The position numbers and the translations under genes were made by a program. Source: Thermoflexaceae bacterium (GTDB taxonomy: Bacteria; Chloroflexota; Dehalococcoidia; Tepidiformales; Tepidiformaceae). Taken from it: a stretch of 64,000 nucleotides of DNA. Positions 50,704 through 58,742 of the stretch are shown piece after piece. The number at the start of each line of letters is the position of its first letter. Within the stretch, counting starts at the first letter, position 1. Location of the stretch: NCBI GenBank assembly GCA_015075555.1, contig JABTUD010000001.1:1426001-1490000 (forward strand), in the 5' to 3' direction. The notes beneath the pieces were generated by a model. The model had not been told where the DNA came from. It made no database searches and worked only from the letters and a program-made list of their open reading frames with translations.

Positions 50704-51645
50704 CTACTGGAAGAGAGCCCCCACGCTCTGGCCGGAATGGATCCGGCCGATGGCGTCCCCCACCAGTGGGGCGATGGGGATGACCGTCATGTTGGGGAGC
50801 AACCTGGCTTCCGGAATGGGAGCGGTATCGGTAACCACGATCTCCCGCACGTCCGCCTCCCGCAGCCGTTCCACCGCCGGCCCGCTGAGGATGGCGTGAT
50901 ACCCGCACACAATCACCTCGCGGCAGCCGCTCGCCCGCAGCACCCGGATGGCCTCGGTCATGGTCCCCGCGGTGTCAATCTCGTCGTCCAGGATGAGGAC
51001 GGAGCGGTCCTCCACCTCGCCGATGACGTTCATCGCCTCGGTTCGCCCGGTGTTGCCGATGCGGCGTTTCTCGATGATCGCCAGGGGCAGGTTGAGCCTG
51101 GCGGCCATGTCGCGAGCGCGCTTCTCGTCGCCCACGTCGGTGGCGACCACCGTGTAGTGTTCGAGCTTCTCCGCACGGAGATGGGCGCTGACCGGGTAGA
51201 GGGCGTTGAGCTCATCGACCGGGATGTTGAAGAACCCCTGGATCTGCCCGGCGTGGAGGTTCACCGTCAGCACGCGGTCGGCGCCCGCCGTTTCCAGCAT
51301 GTTGGCGATGAGCCGCGCCGTGATCGGCACGCGCGGCTGGTCCTTCTTGTCGCTGCGCCCGTAGGCGTAGTAGGGAATAACGGCGGTGACGCGGCCTGCA
51401 GACGCCCTCTTGGCGGCGTCGATCATGATGAGGAGCTCGAGGATTGAGGTGTTGACCGGGCTCACGAAGGGCTGCACCAGGTAGACATCGCGCATGCGGA
51501 TGTTCTCCTGGTACTGGACGAAGATGTTCTCGTTCGAGAACTCGAAGACATCGATCTTGCCGAGAGGACGGCCGAGGCGGGCGGCGATTGAATGGGCCAG
51601 GTCCGGGTGGGCACGGCCCGAGAAGATGGCAAGGTCGCTAAACAC
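50704..51645 (-). CDS. prs: Ribose-phosphate pyrophosphokinase
   Basis: A 313-residue cytoplasmic enzyme making PRPP from ribose 5-phosphate and ATP, needed for nucleotide, histidine and tryptophan synthesis. The SGRAHPDLA opening, the RxDKKDQPR-like flexible loop (GRSDKKDQPRVPITARLIANML) and the PRPP-binding VLILDDEIDTAGTM are conserved. GTG at 51645 is preferred because the normal N-terminus begins LAIFSGRAHP; an ATG at 51705 adds 20 residues and lies too near a possible -10 (TGCTAAAT). It ends 6 bp from the end of the convergent MFS gene. Confidence 0.93.
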   Translation of the reverse strand: MFSDLAIFSGRAHPDLAHSIAARLGRPLGKIDVFEFSNENIFVQYQENIRMRDVYLVQPFVSPVNTSILELLIMIDAAKRASAGRVTAVIPYYAYGRSDKKDQPRVPITARLIANMLETAGADRVLTVNLHAGQIQGFFNIPVDELNALYPVSAHLRAEKLEHYTVVATDVGDEKRARDMAARLNLPLAIIEKRRIGNTGRTEAMNVIGEVEDRSVLILDDEIDTAGTMTEAIRVLRASGCREVIVCGYHAILSGPAVERLREADVREIVVTDTAPIPEARLLPNMTVIPIAPLVGDAIGRIHSGQSVGALFQ

Positions 51646-51767
51646 GTATGGATCTTTCTCCCGGCCCGGTTGCCGTCGCGCGAGGGGCGCCCGGTTGGTA
51701 ACCATCGGAATTTAGCACGGCGCACTCCCTGCCGCACCGCCAGGGAGTGGCTCGCACGGGCGTGCCA

Positions 51768-53732
51768 TCAGCTTCCCGCTGCTCCTGGCTGGGTCTGTGG
51801 CAGCATCTCGCCGCGGCGGCGGCGGGCAACCGCCTCGTCCTCTCCCATCATCGATTCGGCCCTGGCGGCCTCTTCCTGCTCGTAGGTCATCCGGTAGAGG
51901 TTGGCGTAGATCCCGCCCCTCGCCAGGAGCTCGTCGTGGGTGCCGATCTCGGCAATGTGGCCCTTGTCGAGGACGACAATGCGGCTCGCCTCGCGGATGG
52001 TCGAAAGGCGGTGTGCGATGACAAACGAAGTCCGGTCCTTGAGGAGCTCACGCAGGGCCTTCTGGATGATCACTTCCGTCTGCGTGTCGACGTAGGCGGT
52101 GGCCTCATCGAGCACGAGAATGCGGGGCGAGGCGAGAATCGCGCGAGCGAAGCTGATGAGCTGCCGCTGCCCCACGGAAAGGTTCTGGCCGCGTTGCTGG
52201 AGCACGGTGTCGTACCCGTCCCGGAGCCGGGCGATGAACTCGTGCGCGCCGACGGCGTTCGCGGCGGCCTCGATCTCCTCCTGGGTGGCGTCGGGCCGGC
52301 CATAGCTGATGTTCTCCCGCACTGTGCCGCTGAACAGGTACGGGTTCTGGAGCACGACCCCCATGTGGCGCGTCAGTGAGCGCCGCTTCACGTCGCGGAT
52401 GTCGTGCCCGTCAATACGAATCGCTCCGCCAGTGACCTCGTAGCCCCGGCTCACGAGCGAGGTGATGGTGGTCTTGCCTGCGCCCGTGTGACCCACGAAG
52501 GCGATCGTCTCGCCCGGCTCCACGTGCAGGTCGATGTCGGTCAGCACGGGCACGCCCTCGTTGTAGTGGAAGTGCACGTGGTCGAAATCGACTCGCCCCT
52601 CGACGGTTTCGAGCTCGACGGCATCTGGCTTGTCCTGGATGCGCGGGGGCGTGTCCAGCACCTCGAAGATGCGTTCGCCACCCGCCATGGCCCGCTGGAG
52701 CATGGTGTACTGGAGCACGAGATCGCGGATGGGGTCGAAGAACCGGCTCACGTAGATAGTGAACGATGTGAGCACGAGGAAGAGGTTGGCGATATCGACG
52801 GACCCCGCATTGAGCGCGCGGTAGCCGCCCACGATGATCACCGCCGCCGTCGCGATCGCCACCGCCAGCTCGATCACGGGCATGATGGCCGCGCTCAGCA
52901 TGCCCGCCCAGATATTCGCATTGCGGTTGTCGCGGTTGAGCGCATCGAAGCGGCGGGCGTTCTCATCCTCACGCGACATGGATTGCACCGCGCGCACGCC
53001 CGAGATGTTCTCGGCCAGGGTGCCGTAGAGAACGCTAATCTTGATGCGCACGTTGACGAAGGCACGCTTCGCATGCCGCGCCCAGATGGCCATCACAACC
53101 ACGAGCGGCGGCACGATCCCGAAGGTGACCAGCGCCAGCTCCCAGTCGATGGTGAGAAGCACCGTCACCACCACCGCGAGGCCAACGAAGTCGGCGGCAA
53201 AGGTGAGCGACCCGCTCGTGAGCAGCTCCTGCATCACGGTCACATCGCTCGTCAGCCGGCTTATCATCCGGCCCACTTCCATCTCGTCGTAGAAGCTCAG
53301 CGACAGGCTCTGCATGTGGTCGTACATCTCGGTGCGCAGCTGCAGCAGGAGCCGGTTGCCCATCCAGGCGGTCGTGACCTGCTGGAGAAAGGCCGCCAGC
53401 CACCCGATTACCGCCATGACCAGCATCGCGCCGAGGAGGATTACGACCAGGCGCTCGTCGTGCTTGACGCCGGCCTGGACCGTCAGGCCAATGAGGAGCG
53501 GCTGCGCGAACGTCATCAACGCGGAGACAACCATGCAGGAGAAAGCAATCCCCGCCTGCAACCGGTACTGCTTCAGGTAGGGGATCAGGCGGCGCACAAC
53601 CTGGGCGTCGTAGACCTTCCCGAGATAGTCGTCGTCCCAGCCGTCATGGCCCCGTTGCCGTCCGGGGCCCTGCGTCTGGCCGCCAATGCCCTGGCTCCAG
53701 CCGCCTGCGCCCGCGCCTCCCCAGAACGCCAT
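51768..53732 (-). CDS. Heterodimeric ABC exporter subunit with canonical catalytic glutamate
   Basis: A 654-residue half-transporter: six membrane helices, then an ATP-binding domain. Walker A GHTGAGKTT, Walker B LVLDEATAYVD with the catalytic glutamate, and switch histidine AHRLST are all intact. The signature, however, reads LSVGQ instead of LSGGQ. Residues 1-60 are a glycine-rich cytoplasmic lead. The ATG shares one base with the stop of the partner gene. Exporters of this type extrude drugs, lipids or peptides. Confidence 0.92.
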   Translation of the reverse strand: MAFWGGAGAGGWSQGIGGQTQGPGRQRGHDGWDDDYLGKVYDAQVVRRLIPYLKQYRLQAGIAFSCMVVSALMTFAQPLLIGLTVQAGVKHDERLVVILLGAMLVMAVIGWLAAFLQQVTTAWMGNRLLLQLRTEMYDHMQSLSLSFYDEMEVGRMISRLTSDVTVMQELLTSGSLTFAADFVGLAVVVTVLLTIDWELALVTFGIVPPLVVVMAIWARHAKRAFVNVRIKISVLYGTLAENISGVRAVQSMSREDENARRFDALNRDNRNANIWAGMLSAAIMPVIELAVAIATAAVIIVGGYRALNAGSVDIANLFLVLTSFTIYVSRFFDPIRDLVLQYTMLQRAMAGGERIFEVLDTPPRIQDKPDAVELETVEGRVDFDHVHFHYNEGVPVLTDIDLHVEPGETIAFVGHTGAGKTTITSLVSRGYEVTGGAIRIDGHDIRDVKRRSLTRHMGVVLQNPYLFSGTVRENISYGRPDATQEEIEAAANAVGAHEFIARLRDGYDTVLQQRGQNLSVGQRQLISFARAILASPRILVLDEATAYVDTQTEVIIQKALRELLKDRTSFVIAHRLSTIREASRIVVLDKGHIAEIGTHDELLARGGIYANLYRMTYEQEEAARAESMMGEDEAVARRRRGEMLPQTQPGAAGS

Positions 53733-55654
53733 TACGACGCCCCCCCTTCCGAGGCGCGCACCTGCGGCGGCGCCAGCGGGTGCGCGGGGACTGGCGCGTG
53801 CGAACCATCAGCACCCCTCGGGCTGCTGCCATCACCGCCGGGGCCAGCCGCCACCCGGCCCAGCGCCTCCTCCTGGTCCTTCAGCTCCAGGTCGTAGATG
53901 CGCCGGTAGAGACCCTCCTGCTGGAGGAGCTCGGCGTGCCTGCCCCGCTGCACCACGCGCCCGCGGTCGAGCACGATTATCTGGTCGGCCCGCATGATGG
54001 TTCGAAGCCGCTGGGCAATAACGAACGTGGTGCGGCCTTCCATGAGCTCGTGCAGAGCCTGCTGAATCAGGAACTCGGTCTGCGCGTCCACGCTCGAGGT
54101 GGAGTCGTCAAAGATGAGGATCTTGGGGTCGAGCAGCAGGGTGCGGGCAATGGCGATGCGTTGCTTCTGGCCCCCCGATAGGGTCACGCCCCGTTCGCCC
54201 ACCCATTCGTCATACCCGTAGGGCAGGCTCTCGATGAAGTCGTGGATGCGGGCCGCCTTCGCTGCGCGCTCGATCTCGTCCTGCGTGGCGCCGGGCTTGC
54301 CGTAGGAGATGTTGTCGCGAATGGTGCCGATAAAGAGGAAAACGTCCTGCTGCACGATCCCGATGTTCCGCCGCAGCGATTCGAGCGTGACGTCGCGCAC
54401 GTCGTGGCCGTCGATGAGCACGCGTCCTTCGGACACGTCGTAGAAGCGGGGGATGAGATTGACGATGGTCGACTTGCCGCTCCCCGTGGGCCCCAGCAGC
54501 GCAATCACCTCGCCCGGCCTGGCGCTGATGCTGACCTCGCTCAGGACGGGGCTGGCGCTTTCGTAGCCGAAGGAGACCCGGTCGAAGACGACATTGCCCT
54601 GCGCCGTCGGCAGGGCTTGCGCCCCGGGCTTCTCCTGCACGGCCGACTGCGCGTCGATGAGTTCGAAAACGCGCTCGGCCGAGCTGATGCAGCGCGCGAC
54701 GATGTTGATGACAAAGCCAAGGGTGCGCACGGGGAGCTGCAGAAGGTTCAGCCAGAGAGTGAAGGTCAGGAGGTCGGCAGCGGAGAGGCTCCCCCGGGCA
54801 ATGAGCAGCGAGCCGACACCGACCGTAAGACCGATCTGGGCTGCAGAAATCCCCTGCATTAGGGGTTGGTGGCGGGCCATCTGCGTGGCCTGGTAGTAGT
54901 TGAGGTCTGCCTGCTGCTGCGCCTTCTCGCGGAATTTCTCGCTCTCGAACGGCTCCCGGCTGAACGCCTTCACCACCCGGATGCCGGTCAGGCCCTCTTC
55001 TGCGACCTGCGTTACCTCGGCCTGGTTCTGCTGGATTTGAGTCCAGATGGGGCGCATGCGGGAGCTCACCAGGATGGAGCGCCAGGCGAGGATTGGCAGG
55101 CTCAGCGAGCTGATCAGCGCAAGCTGCCAGTTGATGACGAGCATGCCCGCCACGGCGATGAGGAGAATCAAGACCACGTACCCCAGCCGCAGGGCGCCCA
55201 TGTTGATGAACATCCGGATCGCTTCCACGTCCTGCGTGGCCCGCGACATCACCTGGCCCGATTCGACCTTGTCGTGGTAGGCATAGCTCAGGCGCTGGAG
55301 GTTGTTGTAGATGTCGTTGCGGATGTCGTAGGCGACCCGCTGGCCGATTGATTCGCCGAGGAACTGCTGCCCGAAGGCGGCGATACCCCGGCCGACGGCG
55401 AAGAGGATGACCCCGAGCCCGGCAAACACCAGCAGCCGCTCATTACCATCAAGCCCGATGAGCCGGTAGCGCGTTTCGCCGCTGGAGGTCTGGTACGCCT
55501 CTTCGACCGGCTTCAGCCCAAAGTCAATGGCGTAGCGGATGGCGAGCGGGCTGATCATCACGAATGCGCCCGCCACGAGGACGCAGACCCAGGCCAGCAG
55601 GAGCTGCCACTTGTAGGGCCTGAGGTAGTGAACCAGCCGGAGAAGATACTTCAA
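53732..55654 (-). CDS. Heterodimeric ABC exporter subunit with degenerate ATP site
   Basis: A 640-residue half-transporter, the partner of the downstream gene. Six membrane helices and an ATP-binding domain with GPTGSGKST and an intact LSGGQKQR signature are present. After Walker B the catalytic glutamate is aspartate (FDDSTSSVD) and the switch histidine is glutamine (IAQRL). These changes complement the LSVGQ of the partner, giving one consensus and one degenerate ATP site, as in BmrCD- and TM287/288-type exporters. The start is TTG (55654); a ribosome site GGGGA is weak. A promoter with a 17-bp spacer lies just upstream. Confidence 0.9.
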   Translation of the reverse strand: MKYLLRLVHYLRPYKWQLLLAWVCVLVAGAFVMISPLAIRYAIDFGLKPVEEAYQTSSGETRYRLIGLDGNERLLVFAGLGVILFAVGRGIAAFGQQFLGESIGQRVAYDIRNDIYNNLQRLSYAYHDKVESGQVMSRATQDVEAIRMFINMGALRLGYVVLILLIAVAGMLVINWQLALISSLSLPILAWRSILVSSRMRPIWTQIQQNQAEVTQVAEEGLTGIRVVKAFSREPFESEKFREKAQQQADLNYYQATQMARHQPLMQGISAAQIGLTVGVGSLLIARGSLSAADLLTFTLWLNLLQLPVRTLGFVINIVARCISSAERVFELIDAQSAVQEKPGAQALPTAQGNVVFDRVSFGYESASPVLSEVSISARPGEVIALLGPTGSGKSTIVNLIPRFYDVSEGRVLIDGHDVRDVTLESLRRNIGIVQQDVFLFIGTIRDNISYGKPGATQDEIERAAKAARIHDFIESLPYGYDEWVGERGVTLSGGQKQRIAIARTLLLDPKILIFDDSTSSVDAQTEFLIQQALHELMEGRTTFVIAQRLRTIMRADQIIVLDRGRVVQRGRHAELLQQEGLYRRIYDLELKDQEEALGRVAAGPGGDGSSPRGADGSHAPVPAHPLAPPQVRASEGGAS

Positions 55655-55678
55655 TGTCGCCGCGTCCCCGAGGATTCG

Positions 55679-55707
55679 AGCCTAGCACACCCTTACGTTC
55701 AGGTGAA
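55679..55707 (-). promoter_or_regulatory. Promoter of ABC exporter operon
   Basis: On the minus strand TTCACC and TAGGCT are separated by exactly 17 bp, with TG one base before the -10 (TGCTAGGCT). The start would fall about 20 bp before the TTG start codon. Confidence 0.55.
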
Positions 55708-55736
55708 GTTTGCGCGAGGCAAAGGATCGCCATCCC

Positions 55737-55775
55737 GGGTGGCGCCACCCCCGGCCTGCTCGCGTGGCGCCACCC
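55737..55775. repeat. Pair of palindromic sites upstream of ABC exporter promoter
   Basis: GGGTGGCGCCACCC (14-bp perfect palindrome, 55737-55750) and GTGGCGCCACCC (55764-55775) are repeated 25 bp apart, starting 30 bp beyond the -35. The placement is that of an operator pair or activator site. Confidence 0.5.
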
Positions 55776-55782
55776 GGTGCAA

Positions 55783-55947
55783 TCAGAGCCGGGCGATGAT
55801 CGCCTTGACGACCTCTTCGTCTGCCTTGAGCTCCTGCCGCATACCGAAGTTCTCGGTCTTGCCAATCTCCATGCGGAGATTCCCGAGGAACCGTTCGAGT
55901 ACCTGCTTGAGCAGGGCCGCTTCCGATTGTTCCAGCTTCAGTTCCAT
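55783..55947 (-). CDS. Small protein (54 aa)
   Basis: A 54-residue protein from ATG with AAGGAG about eight bases upstream. It is strongly charged and predicted as two alpha-helices joined at ENFGMRQ, with no cysteines. Too short for most gene finders. It lies between the DUF302 gene and the ABC exporter, all on the minus strand. I do not recognise a family; the good ribosome site, the amphipathic pattern and the codon use suggest a true gene. Confidence 0.65.
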   Translation of the reverse strand: MELKLEQSEAALLKQVLERFLGNLRMEIGKTENFGMRQELKADEEVVKAIIARL

Positions 55948-55989
55948 CTTGCCGGGCTCCTTTCGGGTTGTTCCCGGCGCCGGGCCGGG

Positions 55990-56406
55990 TCAGCTTTCCG
56001 TGAGCGAGTTCAGGGCCTGCACCAGCAGCGCTTTCGCCTCGCGGGCCACCTCGGCGACGGCCGGGTTCTGCACCATGCCCATCGCGGCCTCGGGGTCCAT
56101 CGCCTCCACGATCGTTCCGCCCTCACCGGCGCGCACCACCACGTTGCACGGCAGCAACAGGCCTACTTCGGGCTCCGCTTCCAGGGCGCGGTGCGAAAGG
56201 CGCGGGTTGCACGCGCCAAGGATGACGTACGGCTCCACATCGATGTCGATCTTGCTCTTGAGCACGGTCTTCACATCGATCTCGGTGAGAACGCCGAAGC
56301 CCGCCCCCTTGAGCGCTTCGCGAGCACGATGGACGGCCTCGTCGTATGGCAGGTCGAGCCGCCTGCGGATGCCATAGGTGCGGTGTTCGATCGCCGTCGT
56401 TGCCAT
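55990..56406 (-). CDS. DUF302 family protein
   Basis: A 138-residue protein with the DUF302 pattern: YDEAVHRAREALKGAGFGVLTEIDV, VEPYVILGACNPRLSHRALEAEPEVGLLLPCNVVV and a helical tail. The family fold is known but no biochemical role is established; members often accompany redox or thiol functions, and the conserved single cysteine in GACNP is present. The ATG has GGAGG seven to eight bases upstream. Co-directional with the 54-residue gene and the ABC exporter. Confidence 0.88.
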   Translation of the reverse strand: MATTAIEHRTYGIRRRLDLPYDEAVHRAREALKGAGFGVLTEIDVKTVLKSKIDIDVEPYVILGACNPRLSHRALEAEPEVGLLLPCNVVVRAGEGGTIVEAMDPEAAMGMVQNPAVAEVAREAKALLVQALNSLTES

Positions 56407-56581
56407 TGCCTGACCTCCGGGCCGTAACGGCCTGCATCAATGAGGTTAGCCCCCTTCGTCAAGCATTGACAGACCACAGGGCCGTCCCCGGGGGAGGCAT
56501 TGGTCGCATTCCCGGGGACTTTGCAGGTTCCTTCGAACAGGGCTAACGTTTCCGGGTATTCCAGTGCGGGGAGGCTCGGCC

Positions 56582-57784
56582 TTGGACTTCCACGATAATG
56601 AGCAGGAAGCTGCCTTCCGGAAGGTAGTCTCCGCGTTTCTTGACAGTGAGTTCCCGCAGGAGCTCGCCAACCGGCCAGAGGAGTGGGGCCTGTTCAACGG
56701 TGCAGGGCGCCTCGGGCATACATTCCGCGACTTCATGAAAGCCTGGAACGAAAAGCTCAACGCACGTGGCTGGGCCGCGCCCGCCTGGCCCCGCGAATAC
56801 GGCGGCGCCGGGCTCTCCGTGAAAGAGCAGTTCATTCTCAGCGAGGAATTCGCCTGGCGGCGAGCCCCCCGGCCGGGCGGAATCGGCCATGGCTGGGCCG
56901 GACCCACCATCATGATGTACGGGACGCCCGAGCAGAAGGCCGAATACCTCCCGAAGATCCTCAGCGGCGAGCACTTCTGGTGCCAGCTCTTCAGCGAGCC
57001 CGGGGCGGGTTCGGACCTGGCGAGCCTGCAGACGCGCGCCGTGCGTGACGGCGACGACTACGTGATCAACGGTCAGAAGATCTGGACCTCTGGCGGGCAT
57101 GCCGCGGACATGGGAATCCTGCTCGCACGCACCAACCCGGACGCGCCCAAGCACCGCGGGATCAGCTACTTCCTCTTCAACATGAAGCTGCCCGGTGTGA
57201 CGGTGCGGCCCCTGTTGAACATGCTCAGCAGCCACGAATTCAACGAGACCTTCTTCGAAGACGTGCGCGTGCCGGCCAAACAGCTGCTCGGCGAGGAGAA
57301 CCGCGGCTGGTACGTTGGCACCACCACGCTCGACTTCGAGCGTAGCGGCATCGCCACAAGCGTGGCGCACCAGCTCATCGCCCAGGACATCGCCGCGTTC
57401 GCCCGCGACTCCGACGTTGGGCGCGGTTCCCTTGCCCGCAACCCCGGACTTCGCGCCGAGCTCGCCGACCGCGCGATCGAAGCGCAGGTCGAATCGCTCA
57501 TCTGCTACCGCATCATCTCCATGCAGGAGCGGGGAGAGATCCCGAACAAGGAATCCTCGATTGCCAAGCTGTATTCGAGCGAGCTCGATGTGCGGCTGGC
57601 CGTCACTGGCATGCACGTCGCCGGGCTATGGGGCCAGCTTTCGAGCCACGACGAAGCGCGCGTGCTCGATGGGCGTCTCCCCCGCTTCTACATGCACAGC
57701 ACCACCAGCCCCATCGGCGGGGGCACAAGCGAAATCCAGCGCAACATCATCGCCACTCGCGGACTGGGGATGCCGCGGGCGTAG
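56582..57784 (+). CDS. Acyl-CoA dehydrogenase
   Basis: A 400-residue FAD enzyme that introduces the alpha,beta double bond into an acyl-CoA. The first visible segment is an N-terminal helical domain; then CQLFSEPGAGSDLASLQTRA and GQKIWTSGGHAADM form the middle beta domain. The C-terminal helical domain ends with STTSPIGGGTSEIQRNIIATR. The start is TTG, because GGGGAGG lies seven bases before it; a GTG at 56564 lies upstream of that ribosome site and is less likely. It would feed electrons to ETF, whose genes are not here. Confidence 0.9.
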   Translation: MDFHDNEQEAAFRKVVSAFLDSEFPQELANRPEEWGLFNGAGRLGHTFRDFMKAWNEKLNARGWAAPAWPREYGGAGLSVKEQFILSEEFAWRRAPRPGGIGHGWAGPTIMMYGTPEQKAEYLPKILSGEHFWCQLFSEPGAGSDLASLQTRAVRDGDDYVINGQKIWTSGGHAADMGILLARTNPDAPKHRGISYFLFNMKLPGVTVRPLLNMLSSHEFNETFFEDVRVPAKQLLGEENRGWYVGTTTLDFERSGIATSVAHQLIAQDIAAFARDSDVGRGSLARNPGLRAELADRAIEAQVESLICYRIISMQERGEIPNKESSIAKLYSSELDVRLAVTGMHVAGLWGQLSSHDEARVLDGRLPRFYMHSTTSPIGGGTSEIQRNIIATRGLGMPRA

Positions 57785-57874
57785 GCCCGGGCGGGCACAG
57801 CGCCCGCGGCGACGGCGGCATGGCCGAACCTCCTGCGAGGGTCTACCCGCGGGCGCGGGGAGCAGCCGCCGGTT

Positions 57875-57883
57875 TGGTACCAT
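57875..57883 (+). promoter_or_regulatory. Extended -10 promoter, near-leaderless
   Basis: TGG-TACCAT ends 9 bp before the ATG at 57893, so the transcript would start about 3 bases upstream of the coding region. Confidence 0.55.
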
Positions 57884-57892
57884 ATGTAACGT

Positions 57893-58672
57893 ATGTCTGC
57901 GAACAGCCAGCAAGCGCATGCGCCCGAGTTCGGGGCAGGCCCGGACGAAGAGCCCCCGGGTCTCCCCGCGCCTGAGGAGACCATCCTCCGTATGCGCCAG
58001 GAGATCCTCTCCGGCGCGCACTGGTTCGAGGCGCTTCTTGATGCCATCGGCCGGTGGCGCCTGCCAGTCGAGACGGTTGGCGGCCGGGAATACCGCTACC
58101 TGGTCGGCGCAGAGGCCTTTGACTGGCTCCTGCTGGCCGAGCGGCTCCTTCTTGAGGCCGCCGACATTGTGCCCCCGGCCGGGCGTGACGCCCTCCTTTT
58201 CCAGGGGCGCTGGCCGCTCGACCTGCCCGAGGAGGAGTTCGAACGCAGGCTCGGCGCCGCCAAGCACAGCGCCCACCTGAACTTCCAGTATGGCGTCCTC
58301 GTCGAGCAGGCTCTCCAGCTCTCCGTTGAAGAGGAGATCCAGAAGGAGAGCCGCGCCCGCGCCTGGGGCCACGACCACCGCGATGATGAATCGATGTTCG
58401 AGCGCGTCTACGGCAAGTCCAGGGACGAGCTGGCCGCGCAGTACTTCGAAGAGACCGGCAGCCTTCTCCGCTCCCGCGTTGCCTATCCCGATTGGCTCGA
58501 CTTCACGTACTGGCTCTTTCGGCTGCGCATGCGCCGCCAGGATAAGGCGCGCGTTGCCAGCGACACACGCAAGGGGCTCGCCAGGCTCACGCTGATGGAG
58601 ATCGAGGTCAGCGAACGCCACCGCGGCGCCCGGCTCGATGAGGCCGGGTTCCTTTCCCGTTACGGGGATTAG
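57893..58672 (+). CDS. Hypothetical protein (259 aa)
   Basis: A 259-residue, highly charged, mostly helical soluble protein. Recurrent short motifs include EFERRLGAAKHSAHLNFQYGVLVEQAL and the acidic GHDHRDDESMFERVYGKS. No signal or membrane helix. It is compact and lacks repeats. I do not recognise a family. The strong upstream extended -10 and absence of a ribosome site suggest leaderless translation. Its neighbours are acyl-CoA enzymes, but no coupling is seen. Confidence 0.7.
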   Translation: MSANSQQAHAPEFGAGPDEEPPGLPAPEETILRMRQEILSGAHWFEALLDAIGRWRLPVETVGGREYRYLVGAEAFDWLLLAERLLLEAADIVPPAGRDALLFQGRWPLDLPEEEFERRLGAAKHSAHLNFQYGVLVEQALQLSVEEEIQKESRARAWGHDHRDDESMFERVYGKSRDELAAQYFEETGSLLRSRVAYPDWLDFTYWLFRLRMRRQDKARVASDTRKGLARLTLMEIEVSERHRGARLDEAGFLSRYGD

Positions 58673-58742
58673 CCCTCCCCTGTTCGCGAGCCGCGGAGCG
58701 TATGATTCGCAATCGGCCGGCCGAATCCTGGGGGTCTTTTCG

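Noticed and set aside
52404-53897. A 497-codon open frame on the plus strand
   Set aside because: Antisense to the two ABC exporter genes, full of His/Arg/Glu repeats typical of reversed-codon shadows.
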